DNA from: Pseudomonas viridiflava
GTDB lineage: Bacteria; Pseudomonadota; Gammaproteobacteria; Pseudomonadales; Pseudomonadaceae
Direction: 5' to 3'
Length of the DNA stretch: 64,000 nt
Assembly: GCF_900591205.1 (NCBI RefSeq)
Contig: NZ_UUPU01000047.1
Coordinates: 1-64,000 of the forward strand
The translations under genes were made by a program, and so were the position numbers. The notes beneath the pieces are model-generated. The model saw only the letters and a program-made list of their open reading frames with translations. It was not told the DNA's origin and made no database searches. Positions 1 to 8,709 of this stretch are shown here, piece after piece. The first letter of the stretch is position 1. The number at the start of each line of letters is the position of its first letter.

Positions 1-260
1 TCTAGGCGCCCCATTAACCACGCTGGCCGCACGCAGGCTTGAATCCGTGGGTAACCCGGCAGGACGCCGGGTTAGCCGCGCTGGGCCAAGGATGGCCCAT
101 CGCGGCGGCCCACGGATTCAAGTCTGCGTGCGGGCACACCGAAGCGTGAGCGAGGTGCCGAGTGGTGGGGCAAGAGCGTTTTGGTTACTTTTGCGCTCCA
201 TCAAAAGTGACTCGCTGTAAAAGCGAAACCAATATCAGCCACGACCCAAACAACGGATAT
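1..260 (+). repeat. Long structured intergenic repeat, copy A
   Basis: This segment is nearly identical to 16671-16936 and, inverted, similar to 16089-16370. It folds into a three-way junction: a 23-bp closing helix (29-51 with 109-131, one G-T pair) encloses hairpins at 52-74 and 75-106. Two smaller hairpins follow, ACTTTTG 187-193 with CAAAAGT 202-208 and TCGCT 212-216 with AGCGA 222-226. The copy starts at the window edge, so its left end may be clipped by a few bases. It ends about 40 bp from the 3' end of the minus-strand mipA-like gene. Short open frames inside it are not credible genes. Confidence 0.85.
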
Positions 261-300
261 ACCCCCAGCAAACAGAAGCAAGAGCGTATCCAGCGGTAAG

Positions 301-1071
301 TCAGTCAAACGTATAGCTGATCGCCGTCTGCACCTGACCCTGGTTCACATCGCCGGTCTCGTTGACAATGCTGCTGTTGGCCGCCGAGCCCACCAGGTGT
401 ACCCAACTGGCGCTGGTCAGCAGTGACCATTTTGGAGCCAGGGGAAACTCGAAACTCTGGGTCAGCGTCATGTTCTGAAAGCCCCCGCTGGCGTTGTACG
501 GGCGAATACCGGAAGCCGCAGATTCATTGGCGTCCACACCGAAATAAGTCTGGGTCTGGCGGGCATCGGCGAAGTTCGCTGCAAGGCCGCTGCTGCCGAT
601 AATCCCACCGCCCAGCGGGTAGCCGAGTTCACCGCCGACCTTGCCCAGCGTGCCGCTCTGCGAATGCCCACCGCCCACGGCCTGGCCCAGCCGCGCGTAC
701 ACACGCCAGAAGTCGGCCGGGGCGTACTGAACAAAACCGCCGATCTCGGCCATGTCCGACACATTGCGCAGCCCCTGCAGCGAGCCGTTGGACGTGCGCC
801 CCTGCAGGTAATTGACATACGGCCCGGCGGTAAAGCCGTTGGTGTTCAGGGCGCTCCAGGTCAGGCCGTCATCGGTGCTGAGGCTGACATTGCCCCAGTC
901 CAGGTCCATGTAGGGCACGGGGCGCGTTTCGTAGCGGCTGCCGGTGGGGTCATGGGGTTGATAGCTGACGCCCGCGCCGACTTCACCGGTGATCGGGGCC
1001 GCCAGGGCGCTGTCGGCAACCCCCCACAGCCCCAGCAAACCGGCGAATACAGCAGAACTGAGCTTGAGCAT
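301..1071 (-). CDS. MipA/OmpV family outer membrane protein
   Basis: The 256-residue product begins with a classical signal peptide (hydrophobic core about 5-23, likely cut after ALA at 22-24). The rest alternates polar and aromatic residues as in an outer membrane beta-barrel, and the GEVGAGVSYQP start of the mature chain plus the VPYMDLDWGN stretch resemble MipA/OmpV (MltA-interacting) proteins. Members of the family act as porin-like barrels or scaffolds for peptidoglycan enzymes, so the exact role here is inferred only at family level. The gene is divergent from the HAD-phosphatase operon, and the 227-bp gap contains a heptamer array that could affect either direction. The family call is firmer than the function. 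Confidence 0.75.
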   Translation of the reverse strand: MLKLSSAVFAGLLGLWGVADSALAAPITGEVGAGVSYQPHDPTGSRYETRPVPYMDLDWGNVSLSTDDGLTWSALNTNGFTAGPYVNYLQGRTSNGSLQGLRNVSDMAEIGGFVQYAPADFWRVYARLGQAVGGGHSQSGTLGKVGGELGYPLGGGIIGSSGLAANFADARQTQTYFGVDANESAASGIRPYNASGGFQNMTLTQSFEFPLAPKWSLLTSASWVHLVGSAANSSIVNETGDVNQGQVQTAISYTFD

Positions 1072-1144
1072 GAAGCGGTTTCCTTATCTGGACATGCGCG
1101 CATGAACGCCCGAAGGGCCTTCCTCGCGCAAGCACTCATCTTGT

Positions 1145-1170
1145 TTGTAGCAAGCTACAAAAATTGTAGC
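1145..1170. promoter_or_regulatory. Triple TTGTAGC operator-like array
   Basis: TTGTAGC at 1145-1151, its inverse GCTACAA at 1154-1160 and TTGTAGC again at 1164-1170 form two overlapping palindromes whose units are 9-10 bp apart, about one helical turn. The array is centred roughly 100 bp upstream of the predicted sigma-54 start at about 1260, where an NtrC-type enhancer-binding protein normally binds. The cognate regulator could be the one encoded at 7287-8684; the array could also regulate the divergent outer membrane gene. The sequence pattern is seen; binding is inferred. Confidence 0.6.
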
Positions 1171-1233
1171 TCTCACGACACAAAACCCCGCATACGCCGG
1201 GCAAAGCCCCAGCCCCGCTGGGCGCGGGCCAGT

Positions 1234-1249
1234 TGGCACAGTCCCTGCT
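1234..1249 (+). promoter_or_regulatory. Sigma-54 (-24/-12) promoter candidate
   Basis: TGGCACAGTCCCTGCT has the invariant GG at 1235-1236 and GC at 1247-1248 separated by exactly 10 bp, and the -24 part matches TGGCAC perfectly. The expected start is near 1260, leaving about 40 nt before the ATG at 1299. The operon it would drive encodes its own NtrC-family activator, which fits sigma-54 control. Confidence 0.65.
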
Positions 1250-1298
1250 CTACCCCTTGTGCAAGCGCATACAGCGCGCTCCTTTTAGGTAAACACAG

Positions 1299-2000
1299 AT
1301 GATCCACTGGCATATCGTGTGTGACTTCGACGGGACCATTACCCCCACCGATGTCATCGACAACGTCCTCCAACGCTTCGCCGGCCCCGAGTGGGAAACC
1401 ATCGAACAGGAATGGCTGGACGGGCATATCGGTTCACGCGAATGCCTGAGCCGCCAACTGGCGCTGATCAAGGCCACCCCCAGCGAACTGCTGGCGTATT
1501 TCGACAGCGTCGAGATCGACCCGGACTTCCCCGATTTCGTCGATCACGTGATCGGCCTGGGCGCGTCCATCGAAGTGGTCAGCGACGGCATCGAACAAGG
1601 CATCGCACGGATTCTGTCGCGCAACTACGTGAGCTTGCTGCCGATCCTCGCCAACCGCCTGCGTCAGGTCGACCAGAACAGCTGGCGCATCGACTTCCCC
1701 TACGCCAGCGATGCCTGCCGCGCCGCCTCCGGCAACTGCAAGTGCAAATCCACCCCGCGCAACAAACGCGTGCTGGTGATTGGCGACGGCAAGTCCGACA
1801 TGTGCGTGGCTTCCACCGCTGACTTCGTGTTTGCCAAGGGCAGCCTCGCCGACTACTGCGTAGCCAACAACATTCCTCACGCGCGCTTCGACACCTTCGC
1901 CGAAGTGCCTGCATTGCTGGCCCAACTGCCTCAGGGCATTGCCGCCAACGCAACCTCCTTTACTGCTGCCGACAATCAGGAACTCTTCCACCATGTCTGA
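1299..2000 (+). CDS. MtnX-like HAD-IB family phosphatase
   Basis: The 233-residue cytoplasmic protein has the HAD motif I CDFDGT (Asp9 nucleophile, Asp11), a motif II VVSDG and a motif IV IGDGKSD, which fits a type-IB phosphatase of the MtnX/SerB superfamily. A Cys-rich stretch ACRAASGNCKCK lies before motif IV and may bind metal. No methionine salvage partners are nearby, so an MtnX function is not implied; the substrate is more likely an intermediate of the operon's own pathway. The gene is first in a six-gene operon and overlaps the aminotransferase start by 8 bp (ATGTCTGA). Confidence 0.8.
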   Translation: MIHWHIVCDFDGTITPTDVIDNVLQRFAGPEWETIEQEWLDGHIGSRECLSRQLALIKATPSELLAYFDSVEIDPDFPDFVDHVIGLGASIEVVSDGIEQGIARILSRNYVSLLPILANRLRQVDQNSWRIDFPYASDACRAASGNCKCKSTPRNKRVLVIGDGKSDMCVASTADFVFAKGSLADYCVANNIPHARFDTFAEVPALLAQLPQGIAANATSFTAADNQELFHHV

Positions 2001-3387
2001 TATCCGTATTGCTACCGCCGAAGACCAGATCCTTCTGGATAAAGAAGCCAAGTATTGCTCCTACGGCGACACCGTTCACTACATCGAGCCGCCGCGCATT
2101 TTCAGCCGCTGTGAAGGCTCCTACGTATGGGACACCGAAGACCAAGCCTACCTCGACCTGCAAATGTGGTACTCGGCGGTCAACTTCGGCTACGCCAACC
2201 CACGCCTGAACAACGCGCTGAAACAGCAGATCGACACCCTGCCGCAAATCGCCAGCCAATACCTGCACAAGGGCAAGATCGAGCTGTCGGAAATGATCGC
2301 GGTCGACGCCAAGAACAAGTTCGGCCTCGACGGTCGCGTGCACTTCAACGTCGGTGGCTCGCAGTCCATCGAAGACTCCCTGAAAGTGGTGCGTAACGCC
2401 ACCAACGGCAAAAGCCTGATGTTTGCCTTCGAAGGCGGCTACCACGGCCGTACCCTCGGCGCCTCGTCGATCACCTCCAGCTACCGCTACCGTCGCCGCT
2501 ACGGCCACTTCGGCGAGCGTGCGCAGTTCATCCCGTTCCCGTACCACTTCCGCGGCCCTAAAGGCATGACCAAGGAAGAGTACGGCAGCCACTGCGTGCA
2601 GCAATTCGCCCGTTTGTTCGAGACCGAATACAACGGCGTGTGGGACCCGAAAGTTGGCCAGAGCGAATACGCCGCGTTCTACGTGGAGCCGATCCAGGGC
2701 ACCGGCGGTTACGTGATCCCGCCGATGAACTTCTACCGCGAACTCAAGCAGGTGCTGGACCAGCACGGCATCCTGATGGTGTCCGACGAAATCCAGATGG
2801 GCTTCTACCGCACCGGCAAACTGTGGTCGATCGAGCACTTCGACGTGCAACCGGACGTGATCGTGTTCGGCAAGGCGCTGACCAACGGCCTCAACCCACT
2901 GGGCGGGATCTGGGCCCGTGAAGAGTTGATCAACCCGAAGGTGTTCCCGCCAGGTTCGACTCACTCCACCTTCGCCTCCAACCCGTTGGGCACGGCGGTC
3001 GGCCTGGAAATGTTCAAGATGACCAATGAAGTCGACTACGGCGCGATGGTCATGGCCAAGGGCAAATACTTCCTCGAAGGCTTGCAGGACCTGCAGAAAC
3101 GTTTCCCGATCATCGGCGACGTCGACGGCCTGGGCCTGGCCCTGCGCTGCGAAATCTGCGGCCCGGATGGCTTCACGCCGGACAAGGCGACCCTGGACTA
3201 CATGGTCGAAGAAGGCATGAAAGGCGACATGGTGGTAGACGGTCAGAAACTCGGCCTGATCCTCGATGTGGGCGGTTACTACAAAAACGTGATCACCCTG
3301 GCACCGTCCCTGGAAATCAGCTACCCGGAAATCGACCTGGGCCTGAAGCTGCTTGAGCAACTACTGGTGCGGGCGACCAAACGGTGA
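1993..3387 (+). CDS. Class III PLP-dependent aminotransferase
   Basis: The 464-residue protein starts at the ATG overlapping the previous stop (MSDIRIATAEDQ). It shows the class III pattern: a glycine-rich EGGYHGRTLG phosphate-binding segment, the SDEIQMGFYRTG cofactor loop and PLP-binding Lys294 in FGKALTNGLNPLGG. Such enzymes transfer an amino group between an omega- or alpha-amino compound and 2-oxoglutarate or pyruvate; generic labels call this group an aspartate aminotransferase family protein, but the substrate cannot be read from sequence. It overlaps the esterase gene by 4 bp, so translation is probably coupled. Together with a phosphatase, an esterase and an acyltransferase it suggests assembly of an amino-containing metabolite. 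Confidence 0.85.
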   Translation: MSDIRIATAEDQILLDKEAKYCSYGDTVHYIEPPRIFSRCEGSYVWDTEDQAYLDLQMWYSAVNFGYANPRLNNALKQQIDTLPQIASQYLHKGKIELSEMIAVDAKNKFGLDGRVHFNVGGSQSIEDSLKVVRNATNGKSLMFAFEGGYHGRTLGASSITSSYRYRRRYGHFGERAQFIPFPYHFRGPKGMTKEEYGSHCVQQFARLFETEYNGVWDPKVGQSEYAAFYVEPIQGTGGYVIPPMNFYRELKQVLDQHGILMVSDEIQMGFYRTGKLWSIEHFDVQPDVIVFGKALTNGLNPLGGIWAREELINPKVFPPGSTHSTFASNPLGTAVGLEMFKMTNEVDYGAMVMAKGKYFLEGLQDLQKRFPIIGDVDGLGLALRCEICGPDGFTPDKATLDYMVEEGMKGDMVVDGQKLGLILDVGGYYKNVITLAPSLEISYPEIDLGLKLLEQLLVRATKR

Positions 3388-4298
3388 ATAGCCACGAGAT
3401 CGACCTCGGTGAAGGTACTGCCGGCTTCGTTCTCGGCGAAGGTCCGGTCGGGATCCTGCTGATCCACGGCCTGACCGGCACCCCGACGGAATTGCGCCAG
3501 GTCGCCAAGGGCCTGGCCAAGGCGGGTAACTGCACGGTGTACGTGCCCACCCTGGCCGGGCACTGCGGCGACAACAGCGACCTGCAGGCCACCGGCTGGC
3601 GCGACTGGTACGAAGGCGTGCGCAAGACCTTCGTACAGGTGCGCCAGCGGCATGAGCAGGTGTTTGTCGGTGGCTTGTCCATGGGCGCGGTGATGTCGAT
3701 GTACGTGGCCGCCGAGCATCCGGGGCAAGTCGCCGGGCTGCTGATGTATTCCACCACCTTGAAGTACGACGGCTGGAGCATCAACAAGCTGGCGTTCTTG
3801 ACGCCGTTGCTGATGAAGATTCCCTTCGGCGTGCACATTTGCAGCTTCGAAGAAAAACCGCCCTATGGCATCAAGAATGAGCGCCTGCGGGCCATCGTCG
3901 AGCGGCAGATGAAAGAAGGGGAGAGCAGCGAGGCCGGTTTGCTGACCATGGAAGGCATCACCGTGCGCGAGTTGCACCGGATGAACGCCGTGGTCAAGAA
4001 ACGCATGCCGCAGGTCAAGGTGCCGGCGCTGGTGCTGCACTCCATCGAGGACGACATCACCAGCCGCTGGAATGCCGATTACGTGGAGCGCCACCTCGGC
4101 GGGCCGGTGACCAAGATCCTGTTGGACAACTGTTACCACATGATCACCGTCGACCTGCAATACCGCCGGGTGATCGAGTTGAGTGCCGAGTTCGTCGCGC
4201 AACACACCTCTTGCGTGCGCACCGAACCCCTCAGTGGCGAGCGGGCTTGCCCGCGTTGGGTGGCGCAGCCGCCCCAAAACCTGCCGACTGCGGTTTAA
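3384..4298 (+). CDS. Alpha/beta hydrolase, Est30-like carboxylesterase
   Basis: Translation starts at GTG 3384, overlapping the aminotransferase stop. The oxyanion region LLIHGLTGTPTEL, nucleophile elbow GLSMG, an Asp in HSIEDD and a His in NCYHM give a complete catalytic triad typical of monoacylglycerol lipase/Est30-type carboxylesterases. No signal peptide is visible, so the enzyme is probably cytoplasmic. The last 21 or so residues (from SGERACPRW on) are encoded by a REP repeat rather than by family-conserved sequence, so the C-terminus appears extended by repeat insertion. The substrate is unknown; operon context suggests release or editing of an ester or thioester intermediate. Confidence 0.8.
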   Translation: MNSHEIDLGEGTAGFVLGEGPVGILLIHGLTGTPTELRQVAKGLAKAGNCTVYVPTLAGHCGDNSDLQATGWRDWYEGVRKTFVQVRQRHEQVFVGGLSMGAVMSMYVAAEHPGQVAGLLMYSTTLKYDGWSINKLAFLTPLLMKIPFGVHICSFEEKPPYGIKNERLRAIVERQMKEGESSEAGLLTMEGITVRELHRMNAVVKKRMPQVKVPALVLHSIEDDITSRWNADYVERHLGGPVTKILLDNCYHMITVDLQYRRVIELSAEFVAQHTSCVRTEPLSGERACPRWVAQPPQNLPTAV

Positions 4299-4354
4299 CC
4301 GGGAGAATTTGAGGGGCTGCTTCGCAGCCCAACGCGGGCAAGCCCGCTCGCCAC
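4234..4354. repeat. REP pair (GTGGCGAGCGGGCTTGCC type)
   Basis: A direct REP at 4234-4260 and an inverted REP at 4328-4354 form a REPIN-like doublet. The first REP is read through by the upstream esterase gene, whose stop lies inside the doublet at 4296-4298. It sits between two genes of an otherwise overlapping operon and could stabilise or partly attenuate the transcript. Confidence 0.85.
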
Positions 4355-4403
4355 AGGGGGCGCTCGCCACCGCCATGAACTTGCTTACGCGTAAGGGACA
4401 TAT

Positions 4404-5528
4404 GTGATCACCGCCCAAGCCTTCCCGACTATCCGGGCCATCCAGCGCAGTGCCTGGAACGACTGCTTTCCCGGTGCCCTGGAGGACTGGGATTATTACG
4501 TGGCCGTAGAGAACGCCGCGATCGCTGATTTTAAGTGGCGTTACCTGGCGGTTTACCAGGATGGAACGCTGGTGGCCGTGGCCGCCGCGTTCATCACCCA
4601 TTATCGGCTCGATACCACCGTGTCGGGCGCCGGCAAGCGCTTGACCGAGCGCCTGGAGCGGCTGTGGCCGGGTGTTTTGCAGCTGGGCCTGTACGCCATC
4701 GGCTCGCCGGTGGCCGAACGCTGCGACGCCGGGGTGGCCAGCCACGTACCTGCATCGGGCCGTGCGCTGTTGCTCAAGCACTTGCTGGCGGCCGCACGCC
4801 AGGACGCGGATGACTTTGGCATCGGCCTGGTAGCGGTCAAGGACGCTCCTTCTCAAGACCCGCACTGGCTCGACAGTTGTCGGGCGGCGGGCTTTCAAAG
4901 CATGCCGAGTTTGCCCACGGGGGTATTGCCGCTGCCTTACGGTTCGGTGGATGCCTACCTCGGCTCACTGGGCAAGTCCACGCGCAAGGATCTGCGCCGC
5001 AAGCTGCGCGCACCGGGGCCTCGGGTAGAATGGCGACGCAATATCGACGACGTGCTGCCCGACGTCATGCGCCTGTACGAAGCCACCCTGATGCGGGCCG
5101 AGTTGCAGTTCGAGCGCCTGCCTGCCGGTTACTTTACCGGTGTGCTCGAACGCCTTGAACAGCGTGCCGTTTGTGTTCTTTACTGGGTAGACGAGCGGTT
5201 GGTGGCGTTCAACCTGATTCTGGTGGACGAACACCGGCTGGTCGACAAGTTTTTCGGGCATGACGTGGCCTTCACCCGCGACTACAACCTGTACTTCCGC
5301 AGTTGGCTGACCAATGTCGACTACTGTATCCGGCACAATATTGCCGTGTATGAGTGCGGGCAGGCCGGGTATGCCAGTAAGCTGCGCCTGGGCTGCGAAT
5401 TCCAGGGCAACAGCGTGTTTTTCCGCCACCGCAACCGGCTGGTCAACGGCCTGCTCAAGCTTGTAAAACTGTTTATTCGACCGGATCGTTCCGACCCTGC
5501 CATGGCTGCTGCGATAAGCGAAACCTGA
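4404..5528 (+). CDS. FemAB/BioF2-like GNAT acyltransferase
   Basis: The 374-residue protein starts at GTG 4404; the overlapping ATG at 4402 is followed at once by a stop and cannot be used. The C-terminal half (about 165-330, with GSVDAYLGSLGKSTRKDLRRKLR and the YECGQAGYASKLRLGCEF segment) fits the acetyltransferase domain of the BioF2-like/FemAB group, which transfers acyl or aminoacyl groups to amines. Donor and acceptor are unknown. No membrane segment is visible. Its stop overlaps the kinase start by one base, tying it to the regulatory genes. A product acylated on an amino group made by the aminotransferase is a reasonable but untested guess. Confidence 0.7.
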   Translation: MITAQAFPTIRAIQRSAWNDCFPGALEDWDYYVAVENAAIADFKWRYLAVYQDGTLVAVAAAFITHYRLDTTVSGAGKRLTERLERLWPGVLQLGLYAIGSPVAERCDAGVASHVPASGRALLLKHLLAAARQDADDFGIGLVAVKDAPSQDPHWLDSCRAAGFQSMPSLPTGVLPLPYGSVDAYLGSLGKSTRKDLRRKLRAPGPRVEWRRNIDDVLPDVMRLYEATLMRAELQFERLPAGYFTGVLERLEQRAVCVLYWVDERLVAFNLILVDEHRLVDKFFGHDVAFTRDYNLYFRSWLTNVDYCIRHNIAVYECGQAGYASKLRLGCEFQGNSVFFRHRNRLVNGLLKLVKLFIRPDRSDPAMAAAISET

Positions 5529-7297
5529 TGATCACCAAGACCCGCCAGAAAGCCCGTCCCTTTGCCATTTCGCGCTGGAGCGTCCAGCGCAAGCTGGTGC
5601 TGGCGTTCTGGTTGGTCAGCGTGATCCCCACCATGATCGCGGCGGAACTGGCCGCGACCACGCTGTCGCAGATTTTCGACAGCAACGTGCGTATCTGGCT
5701 GCAAGAGTCGACCAAGATCGTCAAGGACGAGATCGGTGACATCCTTCACGACAACGCACGCATGGCCAAACTGTTCCTGCGCTACACCAGCCCGCCCTCG
5801 AGCCGGCAAGCCGCCAAGCACGACCGCCTGACCGCCGACATTGCCGATGCCACCGACATCGACGTGGTAGCACTGATCCGCACCAGCGATAAAAAAGTGG
5901 TGTTCAGCACCGCGTCCGATGACATCGTCAAGCAGATCAGCCTGACCAGCAACGCGGTGTTGCAGACCGTGCAGGTGGCGGGCGTGAGCACGGGCATCGT
6001 GGTCTCGACCTTTGAAACCACCCAGGACGGCGTCGACTACCTGTTGCTGGTGGCGACTTACCTGGACAGCAGTTTCCTGACCAGCGTGGCCGACGTGCAC
6101 TCCCTCGACCTGCGTCTGTACCTGGCCAACCCCGACGGTTTCTCGGAGATTTTCTCGACCCAGCGCTTTGAAGATCACCCGTCGCGTATTCCGAAAAATG
6201 TCGAAGCCGCGATGCGCAGCACTAAGCAGCCCAGCGAGCAGTTCACCAATAATTACAGCGGTTTGTACTGGCCGATTTTCAGTGATGCCGGCGACTTGCA
6301 AGGCGTGATTTTCAGCGGCCTGCTGCGCCATACCAGCCTGGTGGGGCTGGTGAACCAGAGCAATCTGTTTGTGCTGATTTTCCTGCTCAGTTCGGCGTTG
6401 TCGCTGGCGGCCGGGGTGCTGGTGTCGCGACGCCTGACCAAGCCGCTGCGCGACTTGTCTCAGGGCGTGAGCGCGGTGATTTCCGGCAATTACGAGCACC
6501 GCGTGCGGGTCACCGGCGGCGACGAACTGGCGCAATTGAGCAGCACCTTCAACCATATGACCGAGCGACTGGGCGAGTTGCATCACCTCGAAGCCCAGTT
6601 GCGCCGGCGTGACCGCCTGCATGCCCTGGGCGAAGTTGCCATGGGCCTGGCCCACGAGATCCGCAACCCGCTGGGCATCATCAAGACCGCCACCCAATTG
6701 CTGCACCGCCGCGCCGACCTGCCGGAGGCCGACAAGCGCCACCTGGAATACGTGATCAGCGAAGTCAGCCGCATCAACGACCTGATCACCGAGTTCCTCG
6801 ACTTCGCCAAGCCCAACCCGCCCTTGCGCGTGCTGCAACCGGCGCGCCCGCTGGTGGAAGAAATCCTCGGCTTCTGCGCGCCGGAACTCGCGACCCATAA
6901 CATCGACGCCGAGATAGACGACCAGGCGCCGGGCGCGACGATTTACGCGGATGCCAAGCAACTCAAGCAGGCTTGCCTGAACCTGATTCTCAACGCCATC
7001 GACGCCATGCCCGAAGGCGGCCGCCTGACCCTGGGCATCCGCAGCCTGGGCGACAGCACCCTGATCAGCATCGCCGACACCGGCCAGGGCATACCGGCGG
7101 AGATGATCGAGCGTATCTTCACGCCATTTGTTACCACCAAGGCTTCCGGCACTGGCCTGGGGCTGGCCAAAGTCTATTCGATCATGGAAAGTCACGACGG
7201 CAGCATCGAATGTGCCAGCGAGAAAGATGCCGGCGCCACGTTCAGCCTGTACATTCCGGCGATTGGCGAAGACGACGAGGACAGTCATGACGCATAA
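5528..7297 (+). CDS. Membrane sensor histidine kinase
   Basis: The 589-residue kinase has a first membrane helix near 21-45, a periplasmic sensor of about 230 residues, a second helix near 277-300, a HAMP linker, and a kinase core with phospho-acceptor His376 (GLAHEIRNPLG), an N box NLILNAIDAM, and G boxes DTGQGIP and GTGLGLA. It should phosphorylate the NtrC-type regulator whose ATG lies within its 3' end (11-bp overlap). The signal is unknown. Location at the end of a metabolic operon suggests it senses a substrate or product of that pathway. Confidence 0.92.
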   Translation: MITKTRQKARPFAISRWSVQRKLVLAFWLVSVIPTMIAAELAATTLSQIFDSNVRIWLQESTKIVKDEIGDILHDNARMAKLFLRYTSPPSSRQAAKHDRLTADIADATDIDVVALIRTSDKKVVFSTASDDIVKQISLTSNAVLQTVQVAGVSTGIVVSTFETTQDGVDYLLLVATYLDSSFLTSVADVHSLDLRLYLANPDGFSEIFSTQRFEDHPSRIPKNVEAAMRSTKQPSEQFTNNYSGLYWPIFSDAGDLQGVIFSGLLRHTSLVGLVNQSNLFVLIFLLSSALSLAAGVLVSRRLTKPLRDLSQGVSAVISGNYEHRVRVTGGDELAQLSSTFNHMTERLGELHHLEAQLRRRDRLHALGEVAMGLAHEIRNPLGIIKTATQLLHRRADLPEADKRHLEYVISEVSRINDLITEFLDFAKPNPPLRVLQPARPLVEEILGFCAPELATHNIDAEIDDQAPGATIYADAKQLKQACLNLILNAIDAMPEGGRLTLGIRSLGDSTLISIADTGQGIPAEMIERIFTPFVTTKASGTGLGLAKVYSIMESHDGSIECASEKDAGATFSLYIPAIGEDDEDSHDA

Positions 7298-8684
7298 CAT
7301 TCTGGTAGTCGACGACGAACCCAAGCTCTGCGACCTGCTGGCGTCGGCCTTGGGCCAGAACGGCGTGCAGGTATTTATTGCCGGCAACGGCCTGCACGCG
7401 CTCAAGGTGCTGGAGCAGGAAGACATCGACCTGGTGATCAGCGACTGGCGCATGCCCGGTATGGACGGGCCGGCCTTGCTGGCGGAGATCAAGGTCCGCT
7501 ACCCCCAGGTGCCGGTGATTGTGATGACCGCCTACAGCACGGTGAAAAACGCCGTGCAGTCGATGCGCAACGGCGCCTATGACTACATTGCCAAGCCGTT
7601 CGATATCGACGAACTGGACATCACCGTGGCCAAGGCCCTGCAGTTTCGCGAGATCATGCGCGACAACGCCCGTATGCGCGCCGAGCTGGATGAACACGCG
7701 CAGTTCGACAGCCTGGTCGGTGACAGCCCGGCCTTTCGCAAAGTCCTGCAAGCGGTGGACTCGGTGCGCGACAGCAGCGCCACGATCCTGCTGACCGGCG
7801 AAAGCGGCACCGGCAAGGAAATGGTCGCCCGCGCCATCCACAAGCACGGCAGCCGCGCCGACAAGCCGTTTGTGGCGGTCAACTGCGCGGCGATCCCCGA
7901 GGGCCTGCTGGAAAGCGAAATGTTCGGCCATCGCAAAGGCGCGTTTACCGGCGCCGTGGCCGACCGGGTCGGGCGCTTTATGCAGGCCGACAAGGGCACG
8001 CTGTTTCTCGACGAAGTGGGCGATATGCCGCTGGCGCTGCAAGCCAAGATTCTCCGGGCGCTACAGGAACGGGTCATCGAACCGGTCGGCGACCCCCGTG
8101 AGCGCAAGGTGGATGTGCGGGTCATCGCCGCCACCAACAAGAACCTGCTGGACGCGGTGGCCAACAAGGCGTTTCGCGAAGACCTGTATTACCGTCTAAA
8201 CGTTTTCCCGATTCCCCTGCCGGCGCTGCGCGAGCGCGTGGAAGACATCGCCCCCCTGGCCCGCCACTTTGCCCAGACCCTCAGCGCCACCGCCGGCAAA
8301 CGCATCACCGGCTTCAGCCCCGAGGCGTTGCAGGCCATGGCGGCTTACCACTGGCCGGGCAATATCCGCGAGCTGCAAAACTGCGTGGAGCGCGCGACCA
8401 TCGTGGCCGCAACGCCCGTGATCGAAGATATCGACCTGCCGGGTTATTTGTTCGCCTCCCGGCCGAGCGAGGGCGGGGTAACGGCTATTCTCAGCGACGG
8501 TCCGGGGATTCCCCAAGACCTCGATGCGGCGCTGGCGGAGGTGGAGAAAGCCTACATCCTGGCGGCGTTGCAGGAGAGCAATGGCGTGCAGGCGGCAGCG
8601 GCTGCGAAGATCGGGATTTCCGAGAGGAGCTTCTGGTATCGCCTGAAAAAGCTCGGCATCCAGGTCGACAAGATCGTGCGCTGA
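7287..8684 (+). CDS. NtrC-family sigma-54-dependent response regulator
   Basis: The start chosen is ATG 7287 (MTHNILVVDDEPK), giving 465 residues. The receiver domain carries Asp53 (ISDWRMPGMDG). The central AAA+ domain has Walker A GESGTGKE, an intact GAFTGA loop at 218-223 for sigma-54 contact and GTLFLDEVGDMP as Walker B. A Fis-type helix-turn-helix ends the protein. It overlaps the kinase gene by 11 bp. It is the obvious candidate activator for the sigma-54 promoter at 1234-1249, through the heptamer array at 1145-1170, which would make the operon self-regulated. That link is inferred from position only. Confidence 0.92.
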   Translation: MTHNILVVDDEPKLCDLLASALGQNGVQVFIAGNGLHALKVLEQEDIDLVISDWRMPGMDGPALLAEIKVRYPQVPVIVMTAYSTVKNAVQSMRNGAYDYIAKPFDIDELDITVAKALQFREIMRDNARMRAELDEHAQFDSLVGDSPAFRKVLQAVDSVRDSSATILLTGESGTGKEMVARAIHKHGSRADKPFVAVNCAAIPEGLLESEMFGHRKGAFTGAVADRVGRFMQADKGTLFLDEVGDMPLALQAKILRALQERVIEPVGDPRERKVDVRVIAATNKNLLDAVANKAFREDLYYRLNVFPIPLPALRERVEDIAPLARHFAQTLSATAGKRITGFSPEALQAMAAYHWPGNIRELQNCVERATIVAATPVIEDIDLPGYLFASRPSEGGVTAILSDGPGIPQDLDAALAEVEKAYILAALQESNGVQAAAAAKIGISERSFWYRLKKLGIQVDKIVR

Positions 8685-8709
8685 TTTATCTGTCAGTCAC
8701 CGATCCAAA

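Noticed and set aside
5321..7492. 723-codon open frame on the minus strand
   Set aside because: It is fully antisense to the acyltransferase and kinase genes, and its His/Gln/Val/Gly-rich composition is that of a codon-bias shadow.
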